The notes under the pieces: model-generated
Databases searched by the model: none
The model's input: only the letters and a program-made list of their open reading frames with translations
What the model was told of the DNA's origin: nothing
Shown: positions 9,055 through 17,066 of the stretch, one piece after another
Position numbering within the stretch: position 1 is the stretch's first letter
How the letters are laid out: each line of letters starts with the position of its first letter
DNA from: Bacteroidales bacterium
GTDB taxonomy: Bacteria > Bacteroidota > Bacteroidia > Bacteroidales > UBA3824
Reading direction: 5' to 3'
DNA: 64,000 bases
Assembly (NCBI GenBank): GCA_016286055.1
Contig: JAEERW010000002.1
Span: 421,966-485,965 of the forward strand
Program-made: the position numbers and the translations under genes

Positions 9055-9109
9055 ATTATGCCGCAAAGATACTAACAATTGAGATTTGTTAGCACACTTG
9101 CGGCATAAT
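9055..9109. promoter_or_regulatory. Nested inverted repeat over the XRE-cupin promoter
   Basis: Outer arms of 12 bp (ATTATGCCGCAA at 9055-9066 against 9098-9109) and inner arms of 7 bp (CTAACAA at 9072-9078 against 9086-9092) are both perfect. They are separated by 5-nt spacers on each side and a 7-nt centre. The minus-strand box TATCTTTG (9064-9071) lies inside it. No T-run follows on either strand, so an operator is more likely than a terminator, though it could also punctuate the preceding gene. Confidence 0.6.
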
Positions 9110-9139
9110 AGTTTATCAATAAGGGTGATTTATGATTGA

Positions 9140-11215
9140 TTAATAATCGCCACCTACTTGACCTCTAATGTATTCCATAATCACATCGCAGTTTTCCATA
9201 GCGTCGGTAGAGCCAACGTTTTCGATAAATACTGCAATTTGTTCGAGGGCTGAATTGATGTCTTTGGTTTTAAATTCTTCTTCGTTCCAATGGCTGAGGC
9301 TCTGGCGAGGTATCCACAAAAGACCAAAGAGTGCGTTGCTTTTTACCTCGTTGTCGGAAGATTTTGAAGCCTCGTTCAAGAGTTCCACAGCGCGTTTTTC
9401 GTAGTCAAATTCGTTGCTGCGAGTGGCAACGCCGTAGAGCGACCATCCGTCGTGAGTCAAATACCAACAGTTGCCGTGCTGCGATGCCTGAATGCACATA
9501 ACTGCAAGATTGTAGGCAAGTTCCATACGTTTTGCGCCCGAAGCGTTGTTGTATTGAGTTTCGGCAAGGGCAAGGTCTTTGGCAAATTTCAGACGCTGGT
9601 TTTCGTTGAGGCGGCCGGGAATTTCGTCGCTAAACTCTTGCTGATAAGTAACTTCCTGAGCATTGTACCACGGCTCAACATTGTAGTTGCGTAGCACCAT
9701 AAAGGGAGCAATGCCTTTTTTGCGCATAAAATCGATGCTAACCTTCGAGAGCCACTGCTCAGCCTTAGCAAGATTGTGTTCGCTGAGGTATTTTGTGCCA
9801 ACTTGGTCTAAGTAATAATCCTTGCTGCCAAAAGTGCGTCCTTTGGAGGTTTGAACTATGTTGAGAAGGTATTTTTCAAAAACATCTAACTTCTTGTTGT
9901 TGAATGCGTAATTATAGAAACTTTCGGCTTCGGCACCGGTCATGTTGTAAAGAATCTCGTCGGAGAAGTAGTTGAGAGTGAGCATATCGGCGGCAGAAAC
10001 AATCAAAAGTGTGAAATTTTTGTTGCTTTCCTTGTTAGCCCCTTGAATATTCTGATAAATAATGCGTTGTGCAGCGCGGCTAAAATGCGATTCTTTTTCC
10101 GCCATAGATTGCAGCCATTTGATTTCGGTCATATATTTGGTGGCTTCGGCGGCGGTGTACTTGCGGTTTTTGGTGTAAACGAGAAATTGGATAGCGCGGG
10201 CGTTGTCTTTCATCATTTGAGTGCCGCCAAGGTTAACGGCTGCGGCAATCTCTTTTTGAGCAGCGGCATAGTCGCCAAGAAGGTAGTGAATCATAGCAGC
10301 GGCGGTTTTCCACATACAGGGAGCGTTGGTGGCTTTGGTGTCGGCTACCTTGTTGGCAAAGTCGGCAAACTGTTTTGCCTCGCTGTTTTTTACCTCGTAA
10401 AAATCCGAAGGGTGGGGCAATCCCGATTCGCCGTCTAAGGTTTCTTGGGTCATATTAACATAATCCTGAATCATAAACGGCAACGATGTATTGTCGTGGT
10501 CTTTTTCGTAAATCTCTTTGATACCTTGGTAGTTGCGTTTGTCGTTGAGGCAGAATTTCAGACTTTGAATATCGCCCAATTGGGCAAAAATCTGCAAAGC
10601 CGACTCCATCTTTTTTTGACGGTAAAGCGCGCCGGCAAAGAGCGAGAGCATAGTTTGACGGATGTCTTTGTCGGAGGTTTTAGAACCTGTTGATGTCCAG
10701 AACTTTTCTACGTCGGCATATTTTTCAAGTTGAAACATACAGCGCATAGCCATAAGGGTGTAGCGCTCTTTGAGTGCGCCGTTGTAACCCTCCGCCTTGG
10801 TGCGGAGTTGGGTAAGTTTGGCACGGCGGGCTGCAATTTCGTCTTCCGAAGGATATTCCCAAGCGTTGTAAAAATTGCTGTTGAGACGGTGATAGGTGAT
10901 AAGGTCTAAGAGGTAGTCTTGCATAGCCTTGTCGTTTTTGGCAATTGCTGCGCGAACAATGTCGTTGTTGGCCTCGCCGGTTTTAAACGACTGTTTAAGT
11001 TCTTCGGGGTCAATCCAAAGCAATCCGTCGATGGCATATTCGCTCATTTCGGGACCCACGTATGCGCGCCAAAAATCGTCGAACATATGCGCCGAAGCCT
11101 TGGTGTCGAGCACCTTGTACATATAAAAGTTGATAGTCTGCTCCGCGATGCAGGCATACGATTTACTGCTGATTAGCGCGGTCAGCAGCAATAGAGCCGC
11201 TAAAAATTTTTTCAT
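9140..11215 (-). CDS. Exported protein of unknown function, helical-repeat type
   Basis: The 691-residue product has a signal peptide (MKKFLAALLLLTALISSKSYA) and is otherwise soluble, so it is periplasmic or surface exposed. Much of it consists of paired amphipathic helices with Ala/Tyr spacing (for example AAAMIHYLLGDYAAAQKEIAAA), suggestive of TPR/Sel1-like solenoids; no catalytic motif is evident. It starts 53 bp inside the end of the upstream lipoprotein gene, so the two are translated together and probably act together. I do not recognise the family. Confidence 0.82.
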   Translation of the reverse strand: MKKFLAALLLLTALISSKSYACIAEQTINFYMYKVLDTKASAHMFDDFWRAYVGPEMSEYAIDGLLWIDPEELKQSFKTGEANNDIVRAAIAKNDKAMQDYLLDLITYHRLNSNFYNAWEYPSEDEIAARRAKLTQLRTKAEGYNGALKERYTLMAMRCMFQLEKYADVEKFWTSTGSKTSDKDIRQTMLSLFAGALYRQKKMESALQIFAQLGDIQSLKFCLNDKRNYQGIKEIYEKDHDNTSLPFMIQDYVNMTQETLDGESGLPHPSDFYEVKNSEAKQFADFANKVADTKATNAPCMWKTAAAMIHYLLGDYAAAQKEIAAAVNLGGTQMMKDNARAIQFLVYTKNRKYTAAEATKYMTEIKWLQSMAEKESHFSRAAQRIIYQNIQGANKESNKNFTLLIVSAADMLTLNYFSDEILYNMTGAEAESFYNYAFNNKKLDVFEKYLLNIVQTSKGRTFGSKDYYLDQVGTKYLSEHNLAKAEQWLSKVSIDFMRKKGIAPFMVLRNYNVEPWYNAQEVTYQQEFSDEIPGRLNENQRLKFAKDLALAETQYNNASGAKRMELAYNLAVMCIQASQHGNCWYLTHDGWSLYGVATRSNEFDYEKRAVELLNEASKSSDNEVKSNALFGLLWIPRQSLSHWNEEEFKTKDINSALEQIAVFIENVGSTDAMENCDVIMEYIRGQVGGDY

Positions 11216-12227
11216 ATTGTTGGTAGTTAATATTATTAATGTTGTTGCTGTTTAAATCGTAAATAATTGTTTGTGAGAGTATTTCGGGACGGATATCGTT
11301 TACCGCCGCCCTCACCTTTTCTATTTCAGAAAACTCTGCTTTGCGCACAAATATTGTGTCGCCATAGTGTAGCATTACGTTAAAAGCCTCGTTGCCGATG
11401 TACATTGGAATGTCGCGGGCGTTTTGCACAAAAAATGTGGCAGAGTCGATTTGGGCAAAGTTTAGCGTGTCGTCGAGATTCTCACTATATAATATGTTGC
11501 TGTATTTTCCTTTTTTGAAAAGAATCTGCCATTTAAAATTTGGAAACGCCACGCACATCCTCAGCGGATATTTTTTCAAATGCCTCAAAAACGGCTTAAC
11601 ATCATTATAATAAAGTATCGGGTTGACGCATTTGCGGTTGGCGTAATTGCCTGTGTTGTAAAGCATCAGCACTCCGTAGTCGCACGGCGGAGCAGCCATA
11701 TTCAACTGATGGAGGCGTATAGTTACCGAGAGTTTCAGACCCTTGGCGGCGGCGTAGTCTTTCACTTTTTGGAGAAATGGGAAATACACCTTTTCGGATT
11801 TTGCCGTCCAATCGCAGTCGATTTGAAACTCTTTGATCGTGGGCACGTGGTTGGTCTCCGACATTTTTATAACCCTATCTACAAGCATCTCAGCAATAGA
11901 ATCCACATTGTGACGAAGGCATTTTTCCACAATAAACACTACGGGAATCACCTCCACGCCCTCGGGCACAGGCTGCATAAACCGTAAAGTGGCATTTGGC
12001 ATCAGGGCGTTTTTGTCTTGGTCTACCACCACATCAAAATACCGCAGATAAATCTTCTTGATACCAAAATCGTCCACAAACTTAGCCTCCGCGCTATCCA
12101 AATCAAACACCGTCTTCCAAAAATACACCGACGGCTGCGGATTGTCGATGGCTGTTGGCGCGGCACAGCCGGTAATAATCAGTGCGGCAAGGATAATGAG
12201 GTAAGTTTTGATGCGTAATGTTGCCAT
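11163..12227 (-). CDS. Lipoprotein of unknown function, possible TIM-barrel hydrolase-like
   Basis: I chose ATG 12227 over the TTG nine bases upstream. The 354-residue product has a lipoprotein signal ending IITGC. The body shows KKIYLRYFDV near the N-terminus and FQIDCDWTA followed by LSVTIRLHQL. This order of strands ending in acidic or polar residues is typical of (beta/alpha)8 glycosidase-like barrels such as DUF3142-type proteins, but I cannot confirm a family. The last 53 bp encode both its C-terminus and the signal peptide of the next gene. Substrate and role are unknown. Confidence 0.8.
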   Translation of the reverse strand: MATLRIKTYLIILAALIITGCAAPTAIDNPQPSVYFWKTVFDLDSAEAKFVDDFGIKKIYLRYFDVVVDQDKNALMPNATLRFMQPVPEGVEVIPVVFIVEKCLRHNVDSIAEMLVDRVIKMSETNHVPTIKEFQIDCDWTAKSEKVYFPFLQKVKDYAAAKGLKLSVTIRLHQLNMAAPPCDYGVLMLYNTGNYANRKCVNPILYYNDVKPFLRHLKKYPLRMCVAFPNFKWQILFKKGKYSNILYSENLDDTLNFAQIDSATFFVQNARDIPMYIGNEAFNVMLHYGDTIFVRKAEFSEIEKVRAAVNDIRPEILSQTIIYDLNSNNINNINYQQYEKIFSGSIAADRANQQ

Positions 12228-12283
12228 AGAATACAATTTTACACTGCAAATATAGTAAGTCTTATTTTGATAGCATAAAATAA

Positions 12284-12314
12284 TTTGCGGAATAAGAAAA
12301 AATCATTACCTTTG
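12284..12314 (+). promoter_or_regulatory. Promoter of the toxin-antitoxin operon
   Basis: TTTG at 12284-12287 and TACCTTTG at 12307-12314 are separated by 19 bp, the Bacteroidota -33/-7 arrangement. The antitoxin start is 47 bp downstream. Confidence 0.75.
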
Positions 12315-12320
12315 TAATGA
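12303..12320. promoter_or_regulatory. Operator-like palindrome over the TA promoter
   Basis: TCATTAC and GTAATGA form a perfect 7-bp inverted repeat with a 4-nt spacer covering the -7 box. This position fits repression by the antitoxin or its complex. Confidence 0.6.
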
Positions 12321-12360
12321 CAGATTTTCTGTAAAGATAGTATAATATAAAGTAACGATT

Positions 12361-12606
12361 ATGACAGGACTTGCATTAAGAGGTAATTTAGGTTACGACA
12401 CACTGTTTCAGCGCATCAAAAGTGTTCCAGAACAGTATTTAGACGAGATTTATAACTATGTAGATTTCGTTATCTACCGTAGTACACTTCCCGAACCTCA
12501 GAGCAATAAGCCAAAATCCTCAGGATTGGAGGAGTTTTATGGCTGTATGGAGTTCGACGGTGATCCATTAGAAATTCAAAAACGTATGCGAGATGAATGG
12601 AATTGA
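12361..12606 (+). CDS. Antitoxin-like small protein (DUF2281-type)
   Basis: The 81-residue protein contains VPEQYLDEIYNYVDFVIY, the helical motif of DUF2281/VapB-like antitoxins that lie directly upstream of PIN toxins in Bacteroidota. The rest is polar, with a Pro-rich linker and a C-terminal acidic and basic segment that could occupy the toxin active site. It overlaps the toxin gene by 14 bp, the usual layout of co-translated TA pairs. A strong promoter with an overlapping palindrome precedes it. No clear N-terminal DNA-binding fold can be seen, so its role as the repressor is inferred from context. Confidence 0.8.
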   Translation: MTGLALRGNLGYDTLFQRIKSVPEQYLDEIYNYVDFVIYRSTLPEPQSNKPKSSGLEEFYGCMEFDGDPLEIQKRMRDEWN

Positions 12607-12967
12607 TTTTGTGGCAGACACAAACGCTCTGCTTTATCTGATGAAAAAGAATCCGTGTATGAAGCCGTTTTTGAAATACTCCTTCGGTATTTCAATTATT
12701 TCTGAAATGGAGTTGCTGTCGTTTAGGACGATTACCGAAGCCGAGGAAAAACTTACACGACTTTTGGTATCAAAATGTTTCAACTATCCTATCAGCAACA
12801 ATATAAAAGAACGTGCCATATCTTTGCGTAGAAAATATGGCACAAAACTTCCTGATTCTATTGTGGTGGCAACTGCTATTGAAATTGGAGCGCCGTTGAT
12901 TACTGCCGATAAGGGTTTTACAAAGATAACAGAACTCAATTTAAAGTTGATTGAGCCGATTCTTTAA
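12593..12967 (+). CDS. PIN-domain ribonuclease toxin, VapC-like
   Basis: The 124-residue protein has the PIN acidic residues in order: Asp in VADTNALL near the start, Glu in SEMELLS, Asp in LPDSIVVATA and Asp in ITADKGF. PIN toxins are Mg-dependent RNases that cut tRNA or rRNA when not bound by their antitoxin. Length and motif order match VapC. It ends 7 bp from the convergent end of the esterase gene with no space for a terminator. All four catalytic positions are present, so the toxin should be active. Confidence 0.88.
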   Translation: MNGIDFVADTNALLYLMKKNPCMKPFLKYSFGISIISEMELLSFRTITEAEEKLTRLLVSKCFNYPISNNIKERAISLRRKYGTKLPDSIVVATAIEIGAPLITADKGFTKITELNLKLIEPIL

Positions 12968-12974
12968 TCCCTCA

Positions 12975-14117
12975 TTATTTCGCATACTTAATCCTCAGTT
13001 TTCTTCCAATCCTCAGTATGGTTGTGGGAGTGATATTGTTGAGGGTGCAGAGTGTGTTGACTGAGGTGCGGGTCTTTTTGGCTATGCCGATAAGGGTGTC
13101 GCCGTTTTGGATGGTGTAGGTGGTGCAGTTGGCGTATTCCTTTGCCTCAATTTCGGCAAGTGTAACAGCCGAAGCGGTGTCTTTTAACACAAAACTGCCG
13201 CCGTCGCGACGAATGCCGTCGTAGGCGTGTTTGATGTCGTCCATTGTGATGTCAAAATTGCGGTTTACGCTGCGCTCAGTGTCGGATAGCGAGTGCGAAA
13301 ACAGCCATTCGTAGGTTTTGGGATGATAGAAAAGTCTTGCCAATGCCGAGTGCGATGCTCCTTTGAGCCAAGTGTACATTAGGAGCGAATCGTTGTGCTG
13401 TTCTTCAAGTTGAGCCACCACTGTTTTTGAACAACTGATACCTACTGCGCGGTCGGCTGTGCCGTGGATTACCCAAAATGGAAGTTCGCCCATTTTGCTC
13501 ACGTCTTTTAATGTGGTGCCGCCGCAGAGAGCCATTGCAGCCGCTATTTTGTCGGGGTATGTGCCAGCCATATCCATTGTGCCGTAGCCGCCGAGACTCA
13601 TTCCAAGAACGTATACACGGTTGGTGTCCACAAGGTAGTTTTGCTTGGTCCATTCAAGAATGTTCATAATTTTGCGAGGGCTCCACGCACCGCCGGGGTT
13701 TTGTGGGGCAAGGATAATGGCGTCGATATTTACACCGCGTTTTACAGCGTCGAGACAGCCGTAGCGTCTTACTCTGTAAAGGTCCATACCGCAGAGACTT
13801 GCGCCGTGTAGAAAAATTACCACAGGTTTGCGGGCGTGGCTTTGTGCTGTGGTTTTAATGGTATTGGTAACAACAATTTGCGATGTGCGGCTGTTGCCGT
13901 TGCAGATTGAAGGGTCGTTGATGGCAATGTTAATAGTGTCGTTGACAGCCACTTCGGTGGTTACCATTTGAGGTTCGTAGTAACTTTCAGGTGTGTAAAT
14001 CCAAAAATTGTATCCGTCTTCTACAATATCACGCACTGCCTCCATTGTGGAGTTTTGTGCCGAAACGGTTAGACAGCCAGCTGTAAATAAGGCTGTTAAT
14101 AAAATTCCTCCTTTCAT
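12975..14117 (-). CDS. Exported alpha/beta-hydrolase esterase with C-terminal LysM domain
   Basis: The 380-residue product has a signal peptide ending VSAQ, then a poly(3-hydroxybutyrate)-depolymerase/esterase-like domain. This shows the oxyanion region VIFLHGAS, nucleophile elbow GMSLGGYG, an acid in HGTADRAV and His in KGASHSA. After a linker, residues of about 333-380 form a LysM domain (YTIQNGDTLIGIAKKT, TTILRIGRKLRI), which binds N-acetylglucosamine glycans such as peptidoglycan. The fusion suggests a deacylase or esterase held on the cell wall. It follows the beta-propeller lipoprotein by a single base and is cotranscribed with it. Substrate unknown. Confidence 0.86.
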   Translation of the reverse strand: MKGGILLTALFTAGCLTVSAQNSTMEAVRDIVEDGYNFWIYTPESYYEPQMVTTEVAVNDTINIAINDPSICNGNSRTSQIVVTNTIKTTAQSHARKPVVIFLHGASLCGMDLYRVRRYGCLDAVKRGVNIDAIILAPQNPGGAWSPRKIMNILEWTKQNYLVDTNRVYVLGMSLGGYGTMDMAGTYPDKIAAAMALCGGTTLKDVSKMGELPFWVIHGTADRAVGISCSKTVVAQLEEQHNDSLLMYTWLKGASHSALARLFYHPKTYEWLFSHSLSDTERSVNRNFDITMDDIKHAYDGIRRDGGSFVLKDTASAVTLAEIEAKEYANCTTYTIQNGDTLIGIAKKTRTSVNTLCTLNNITPTTILRIGRKLRIKYAK

Positions 14118-14118
14118 T

Positions 14119-15732
14119 TTATTTTATTACAAATTTATGTATTCCGTTAATTCTTGATCCTACAATGCACGAATTGCCAATTACCACAGGCGAAGATTCA
14201 AAGTTGTTGGCTAAAACTTTGGTGCAGATGAGTTCGCCGGTTTTGCCTTTAAAGAGATATGCATTGCCCGAAGCGTCGCCGGTAAAGATGAATGCCTCGT
14301 TGTTTTCGTTGTAGAATGCCACTGGCGACGACCACGCAAACTGTTTTAACGGTTTGGCGTAGATTACCTTGCCGGTTTCGGTGCTGATGGCTGTAAACTC
14401 GCCGTTAGATTTGGCTGCACTGTTGCGGCAGACGTTGTAAAAGAGCATTCCCTCGCAATCGCCTTTGCCCACGAGCGGTGTGCAATAAACGCCGCCGTCT
14501 AATACGTGTCCGCTTGTGCCGGTGCGTTTGCAGGCTATTTCGGTGTCCCAAACGGGTGTGCCGTTGGTGCCGTCGAGTTTTACAATGTGGCAAGTGCCGC
14601 TGAATCCCTGCTTATCAACCTCGCAGGCTGTATATATATAAGGTGTTCCGTTTTCGGGGCGGCAGACAATTGTGCCGTCGGAATCGTCGTGATTATCGTA
14701 ACGCCAAACGGGTTTCATAGTGTTGAGGTTGATACAAAGCACATTGCCGTGATTGTCGCACACATAGCCGTAATTTTTGTAAACGCAGATGCTCGACTCA
14801 ATGCCGGGAGCGTTTCTGCCTTTAACTTTGTAACGCAAAAGGCTGTGCATTTTGAGGTTGCCCTGTTCGCGGATAAACTTGTAGATAGTGCCGTTTTCGC
14901 CGGGCCAAATGAGGAATCCGCCCACGTCAACCGGCGACGAGTCGAATGCCCCCCACGCTCTCCACGCTCCTGCATCGGGACCATAGAAGAATGTTTTTTC
15001 GTGTTTTTCTAAATCGTAAGCCATACAGCCAAACGGAGCGCGGCAGGGAACGCCCTGACCAAGATAATAGTTGTAAAATTCAGGGTCGATAGAGCCTGTG
15101 CCCTTGATGGTGTTGCCAGCGTCGAGTTTTGTGCGTGAAGGCTTGCCGGTGTTGGGATTAAGAAAATATGTTTTGCTGCAAAGCGAGCCGAACATTATCT
15201 CCTCGTTAGAAAAATCGGCTGTAAGGTCTTTTGAAGTGGCTTTGAAATGAGCAACTTGTTCGTCGGTCCATTTTACATAAACGGGCTGACCTGTCCAACC
15301 GCTTCCTCCGCCCCAAGTGCCGTATTTGGTGGGTTGAGTGTCGTAGTCGGTGTTGAAAGTCCACGCACGCTCAATGGTGGTGGGAGTGCCGGAAACAGTT
15401 CCGCCCATATCAGCGTCGCGGTAGAGATTGGCACGGAAAGTAAACACGCCCGGAGTGTTGCGGTAGAGGTCGTCGGTAAACTTCAACGTACCGTCAGAAT
15501 TGTCTTTGGTTTCTACCTTGTATTCCAACGCGTTAACCGATGCAAAGATAGTATCGGGGAGGAACGCAACCTCAGGTTGTTTTTCCACAGCGGCAATGGT
15601 GTTGGCCTGCTGATTTTTAGTTGAGTCGTCGTTAATGTCGATGTTTTGATTCTGTCTCGCGTTAGAGTTGCACGACGATGCAGCCACTAAAACTAAACCC
15701 GACAGAATGGATGTTATTCTTTTCTTATTCAT
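14119..15732 (-). CDS. PQQ-like beta-propeller lipoprotein
   Basis: The 537-residue protein has a lipoprotein signal (LVLVAASSC) followed by a polar linker. The body contains repeated blade motifs of the quinoprotein/BamB type, such as GNVLCINLNTMKPVWRYD, TNGTPVWDTEI, TGKVIYAKPL and GNAYLFKGKTGELI. These are WD-like propeller strands; no quinone-ligand set is evident, so a structural or binding role is likelier than a dehydrogenase. It is the first gene of an operon with the LysM esterase. A minus-strand TACCTTTG box at 15757-15764 lies 25 bp upstream. Confidence 0.83.
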   Translation of the reverse strand: MNKKRITSILSGLVLVAASSCNSNARQNQNIDINDDSTKNQQANTIAAVEKQPEVAFLPDTIFASVNALEYKVETKDNSDGTLKFTDDLYRNTPGVFTFRANLYRDADMGGTVSGTPTTIERAWTFNTDYDTQPTKYGTWGGGSGWTGQPVYVKWTDEQVAHFKATSKDLTADFSNEEIMFGSLCSKTYFLNPNTGKPSRTKLDAGNTIKGTGSIDPEFYNYYLGQGVPCRAPFGCMAYDLEKHEKTFFYGPDAGAWRAWGAFDSSPVDVGGFLIWPGENGTIYKFIREQGNLKMHSLLRYKVKGRNAPGIESSICVYKNYGYVCDNHGNVLCINLNTMKPVWRYDNHDDSDGTIVCRPENGTPYIYTACEVDKQGFSGTCHIVKLDGTNGTPVWDTEIACKRTGTSGHVLDGGVYCTPLVGKGDCEGMLFYNVCRNSAAKSNGEFTAISTETGKVIYAKPLKQFAWSSPVAFYNENNEAFIFTGDASGNAYLFKGKTGELICTKVLANNFESSPVVIGNSCIVGSRINGIHKFVIK

Positions 15733-15756
15733 AGCGGTTTATAACGGTTTAGGCCG

Positions 15757-15764
15757 CAAAGGTA
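15757..15764 (-). promoter_or_regulatory. Candidate -7 box for the propeller-esterase operon
   Basis: The minus strand reads TACCTTTG, a TAnnTTTG match just upstream of the propeller gene. Confidence 0.5.
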
Positions 15765-15805
15765 GAACAAAATCGATAAAAAAAGAAAAAAAATAATATT
15801 TGCAT

Positions 15806-15844
15806 AAAAAATCCGCACAACATACCATCTATTGCTGTGCGGAT
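15806..15844 (-). terminator. Intrinsic terminator of purE
   Basis: ATCCGCACA (15811-15819) pairs with TGTGCGGAT (15836-15844). On the minus strand the stem is followed by a T-run at 15806-15810. Confidence 0.75.
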
Positions 15845-15851
15845 TGCTTAA

Positions 15852-16364
15852 TTAATTAGTCTTATACTCATACTTAATCTTTGCCAATTCTTCGTTTGCC
15901 TTGGTAATCTTGGCGGCGAGGGTAGATTTAAAATCGGCAACTTTTTTCTGCACCTCGGCATCACCCGACGCAAGAATCTGGCAGGCGAGTATGGCAGCGT
16001 TTTTGGCGGCGTTTACTCCTACCGTTGCCACAGGTATTCCGGGGGGCATTTGAATGATGGATAACATTGAGTCCCAAGCCTCCATACCCATTTGTGTGCG
16101 GATAGGAACGCCTATTACCGGCAAAACTGTCTGTGCTGCAATTACTCCGGGCAAGTGTGCTGCACCTCCGGCGGCGGCTATTATTACCTTTATGCCACGC
16201 TGTGCGGCGTTGCGGGCAAACTCCGTTACAAGTTCGGGAGTGCGATGTGCCGACAATGCGTTGATTTCAAACGGTATCTTCATATCGTTGAGAAACTTGG
16301 CGGCATCTTCCATAACGGGCATATCCGATGTGCTGCCCATTATTATACTTATTAAAGGTGTCAT
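15852..16364 (-). CDS. purE: 5-(carboxyamino)imidazole ribonucleotide mutase, class I PurE
   Basis: The 170-residue enzyme converts N5-CAIR to CAIR in purine synthesis. Diagnostic motifs are IIMGSTSDMPVM at the N-terminus, SAHRTPE, and the AAGGAAHLPGV loop, all in the class I arrangement. It stands alone, ends at an intrinsic terminator, and is transcribed divergently from hpt. purC lies 34 kb away, so the pur genes are dispersed. Confidence 0.95.
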   Translation of the reverse strand: MTPLISIIMGSTSDMPVMEDAAKFLNDMKIPFEINALSAHRTPELVTEFARNAAQRGIKVIIAAAGGAAHLPGVIAAQTVLPVIGVPIRTQMGMEAWDSMLSIIQMPPGIPVATVGVNAAKNAAILACQILASGDAEVQKKVADFKSTLAAKITKANEELAKIKYEYKTN

Positions 16365-16455
16365 TTTGTTTAGTGTTAAATATTTGATAATAATAAATTT
16401 ATATATTTTAACTAAAATTTCTCAATAAAACAGCAAAAAATTCCAATATGCTGAT

Positions 16456-16463
16456 TAAATTTG
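16456..16463 (+). promoter_or_regulatory. Candidate -7 box for hpt
   Basis: TAAATTTG matches TAnnTTTG 29 bp before ATG 16493. It lies inside the longer possible reading frame and so argues for the shorter start. Confidence 0.45.
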
Positions 16464-16492
16464 CGACAAATTTTTCTAAAAAAGCCAGCGCA

Positions 16493-17032
16493 ATGAATCA
16501 ACCAATAACGGTCAAAGATAAACAATTTATATTAAGTATCAGCAATAGCGAGATACAAAAATCTATACAAAAAGTAGCCGACCAGATCAACCGCGACTAC
16601 GAGGGCAAAGAAATCTTCTTTATAGGGGTGCTCAACGGTGTTTTTATGTACGCCGCCGACCTTTTAAAAAAGATTACCGTTCCCTGCCAAATCAGTTTCA
16701 CCAAAGTTGCTTCGTACGAAGGCACACACTCCTCTGGCACTATTAAGCAACTCATAGGCATGCCCGAAGGCATCGAGGGTCGTCATGTGGTGATTTTGGA
16801 AGATATTGTGGACACTGGCTTCACCATGCGCGAAATTCTCAAACAATTGCAAGCCCATAATCCGGCTGATGTAAAAATTGCTACTTTACTTTTTAAACCA
16901 AATTCATTTAAAGAGTCTTATAATGTATACTACCGTGCAATGGAAATTCCAAACGCATTTATAGTGGGCTACGGACTCGACTACGACGGTTACGGCAGAA
17001 ACCTGCCGGATATTTATACTGTAGTAAATTAA
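16493..17032 (+). CDS. hpt: Hypoxanthine phosphoribosyltransferase
   Basis: The 179-residue purine-salvage enzyme transfers ribose 5-phosphate from PRPP to hypoxanthine or guanine. The PRPP-binding loop VVILEDIVDTGFTM and the N-terminal FIGVLNGVFMYAADL are clear. An upstream ATG at 16448 would add 15 residues, but the normal family length and the promoter box at 16456 support 16493. It is followed closely by adk, with an AT-rich repeat immediately after its stop. Confidence 0.93.
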   Translation: MNQPITVKDKQFILSISNSEIQKSIQKVADQINRDYEGKEIFFIGVLNGVFMYAADLLKKITVPCQISFTKVASYEGTHSSGTIKQLIGMPEGIEGRHVVILEDIVDTGFTMREILKQLQAHNPADVKIATLLFKPNSFKESYNVYYRAMEIPNAFIVGYGLDYDGYGRNLPDIYTVVN

Positions 17033-17056
17033 AAATTGAAAATTAAAAATTAAAAC
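17030..17056. repeat. AT-rich short repeat after the hpt stop
   Basis: Imperfect copies of AAAATTGA / AAAATTA run from the stop codon to the adk leader. They resemble the repeats after the acyl-CoA ligase and phoH. Confidence 0.4.
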
Positions 17057-17066
17057 ATATACAAAA

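Noticed and set aside
14506..15012. 168-residue plus-strand frame opposite the propeller lipoprotein
   Set aside because: Composition is an antisense mirror of the real gene, and there is no plausible start context or domain.
16448..16492. Upstream extension of hpt
   Set aside because: It exceeds the family length and contains the -7 box TAAATTTG.
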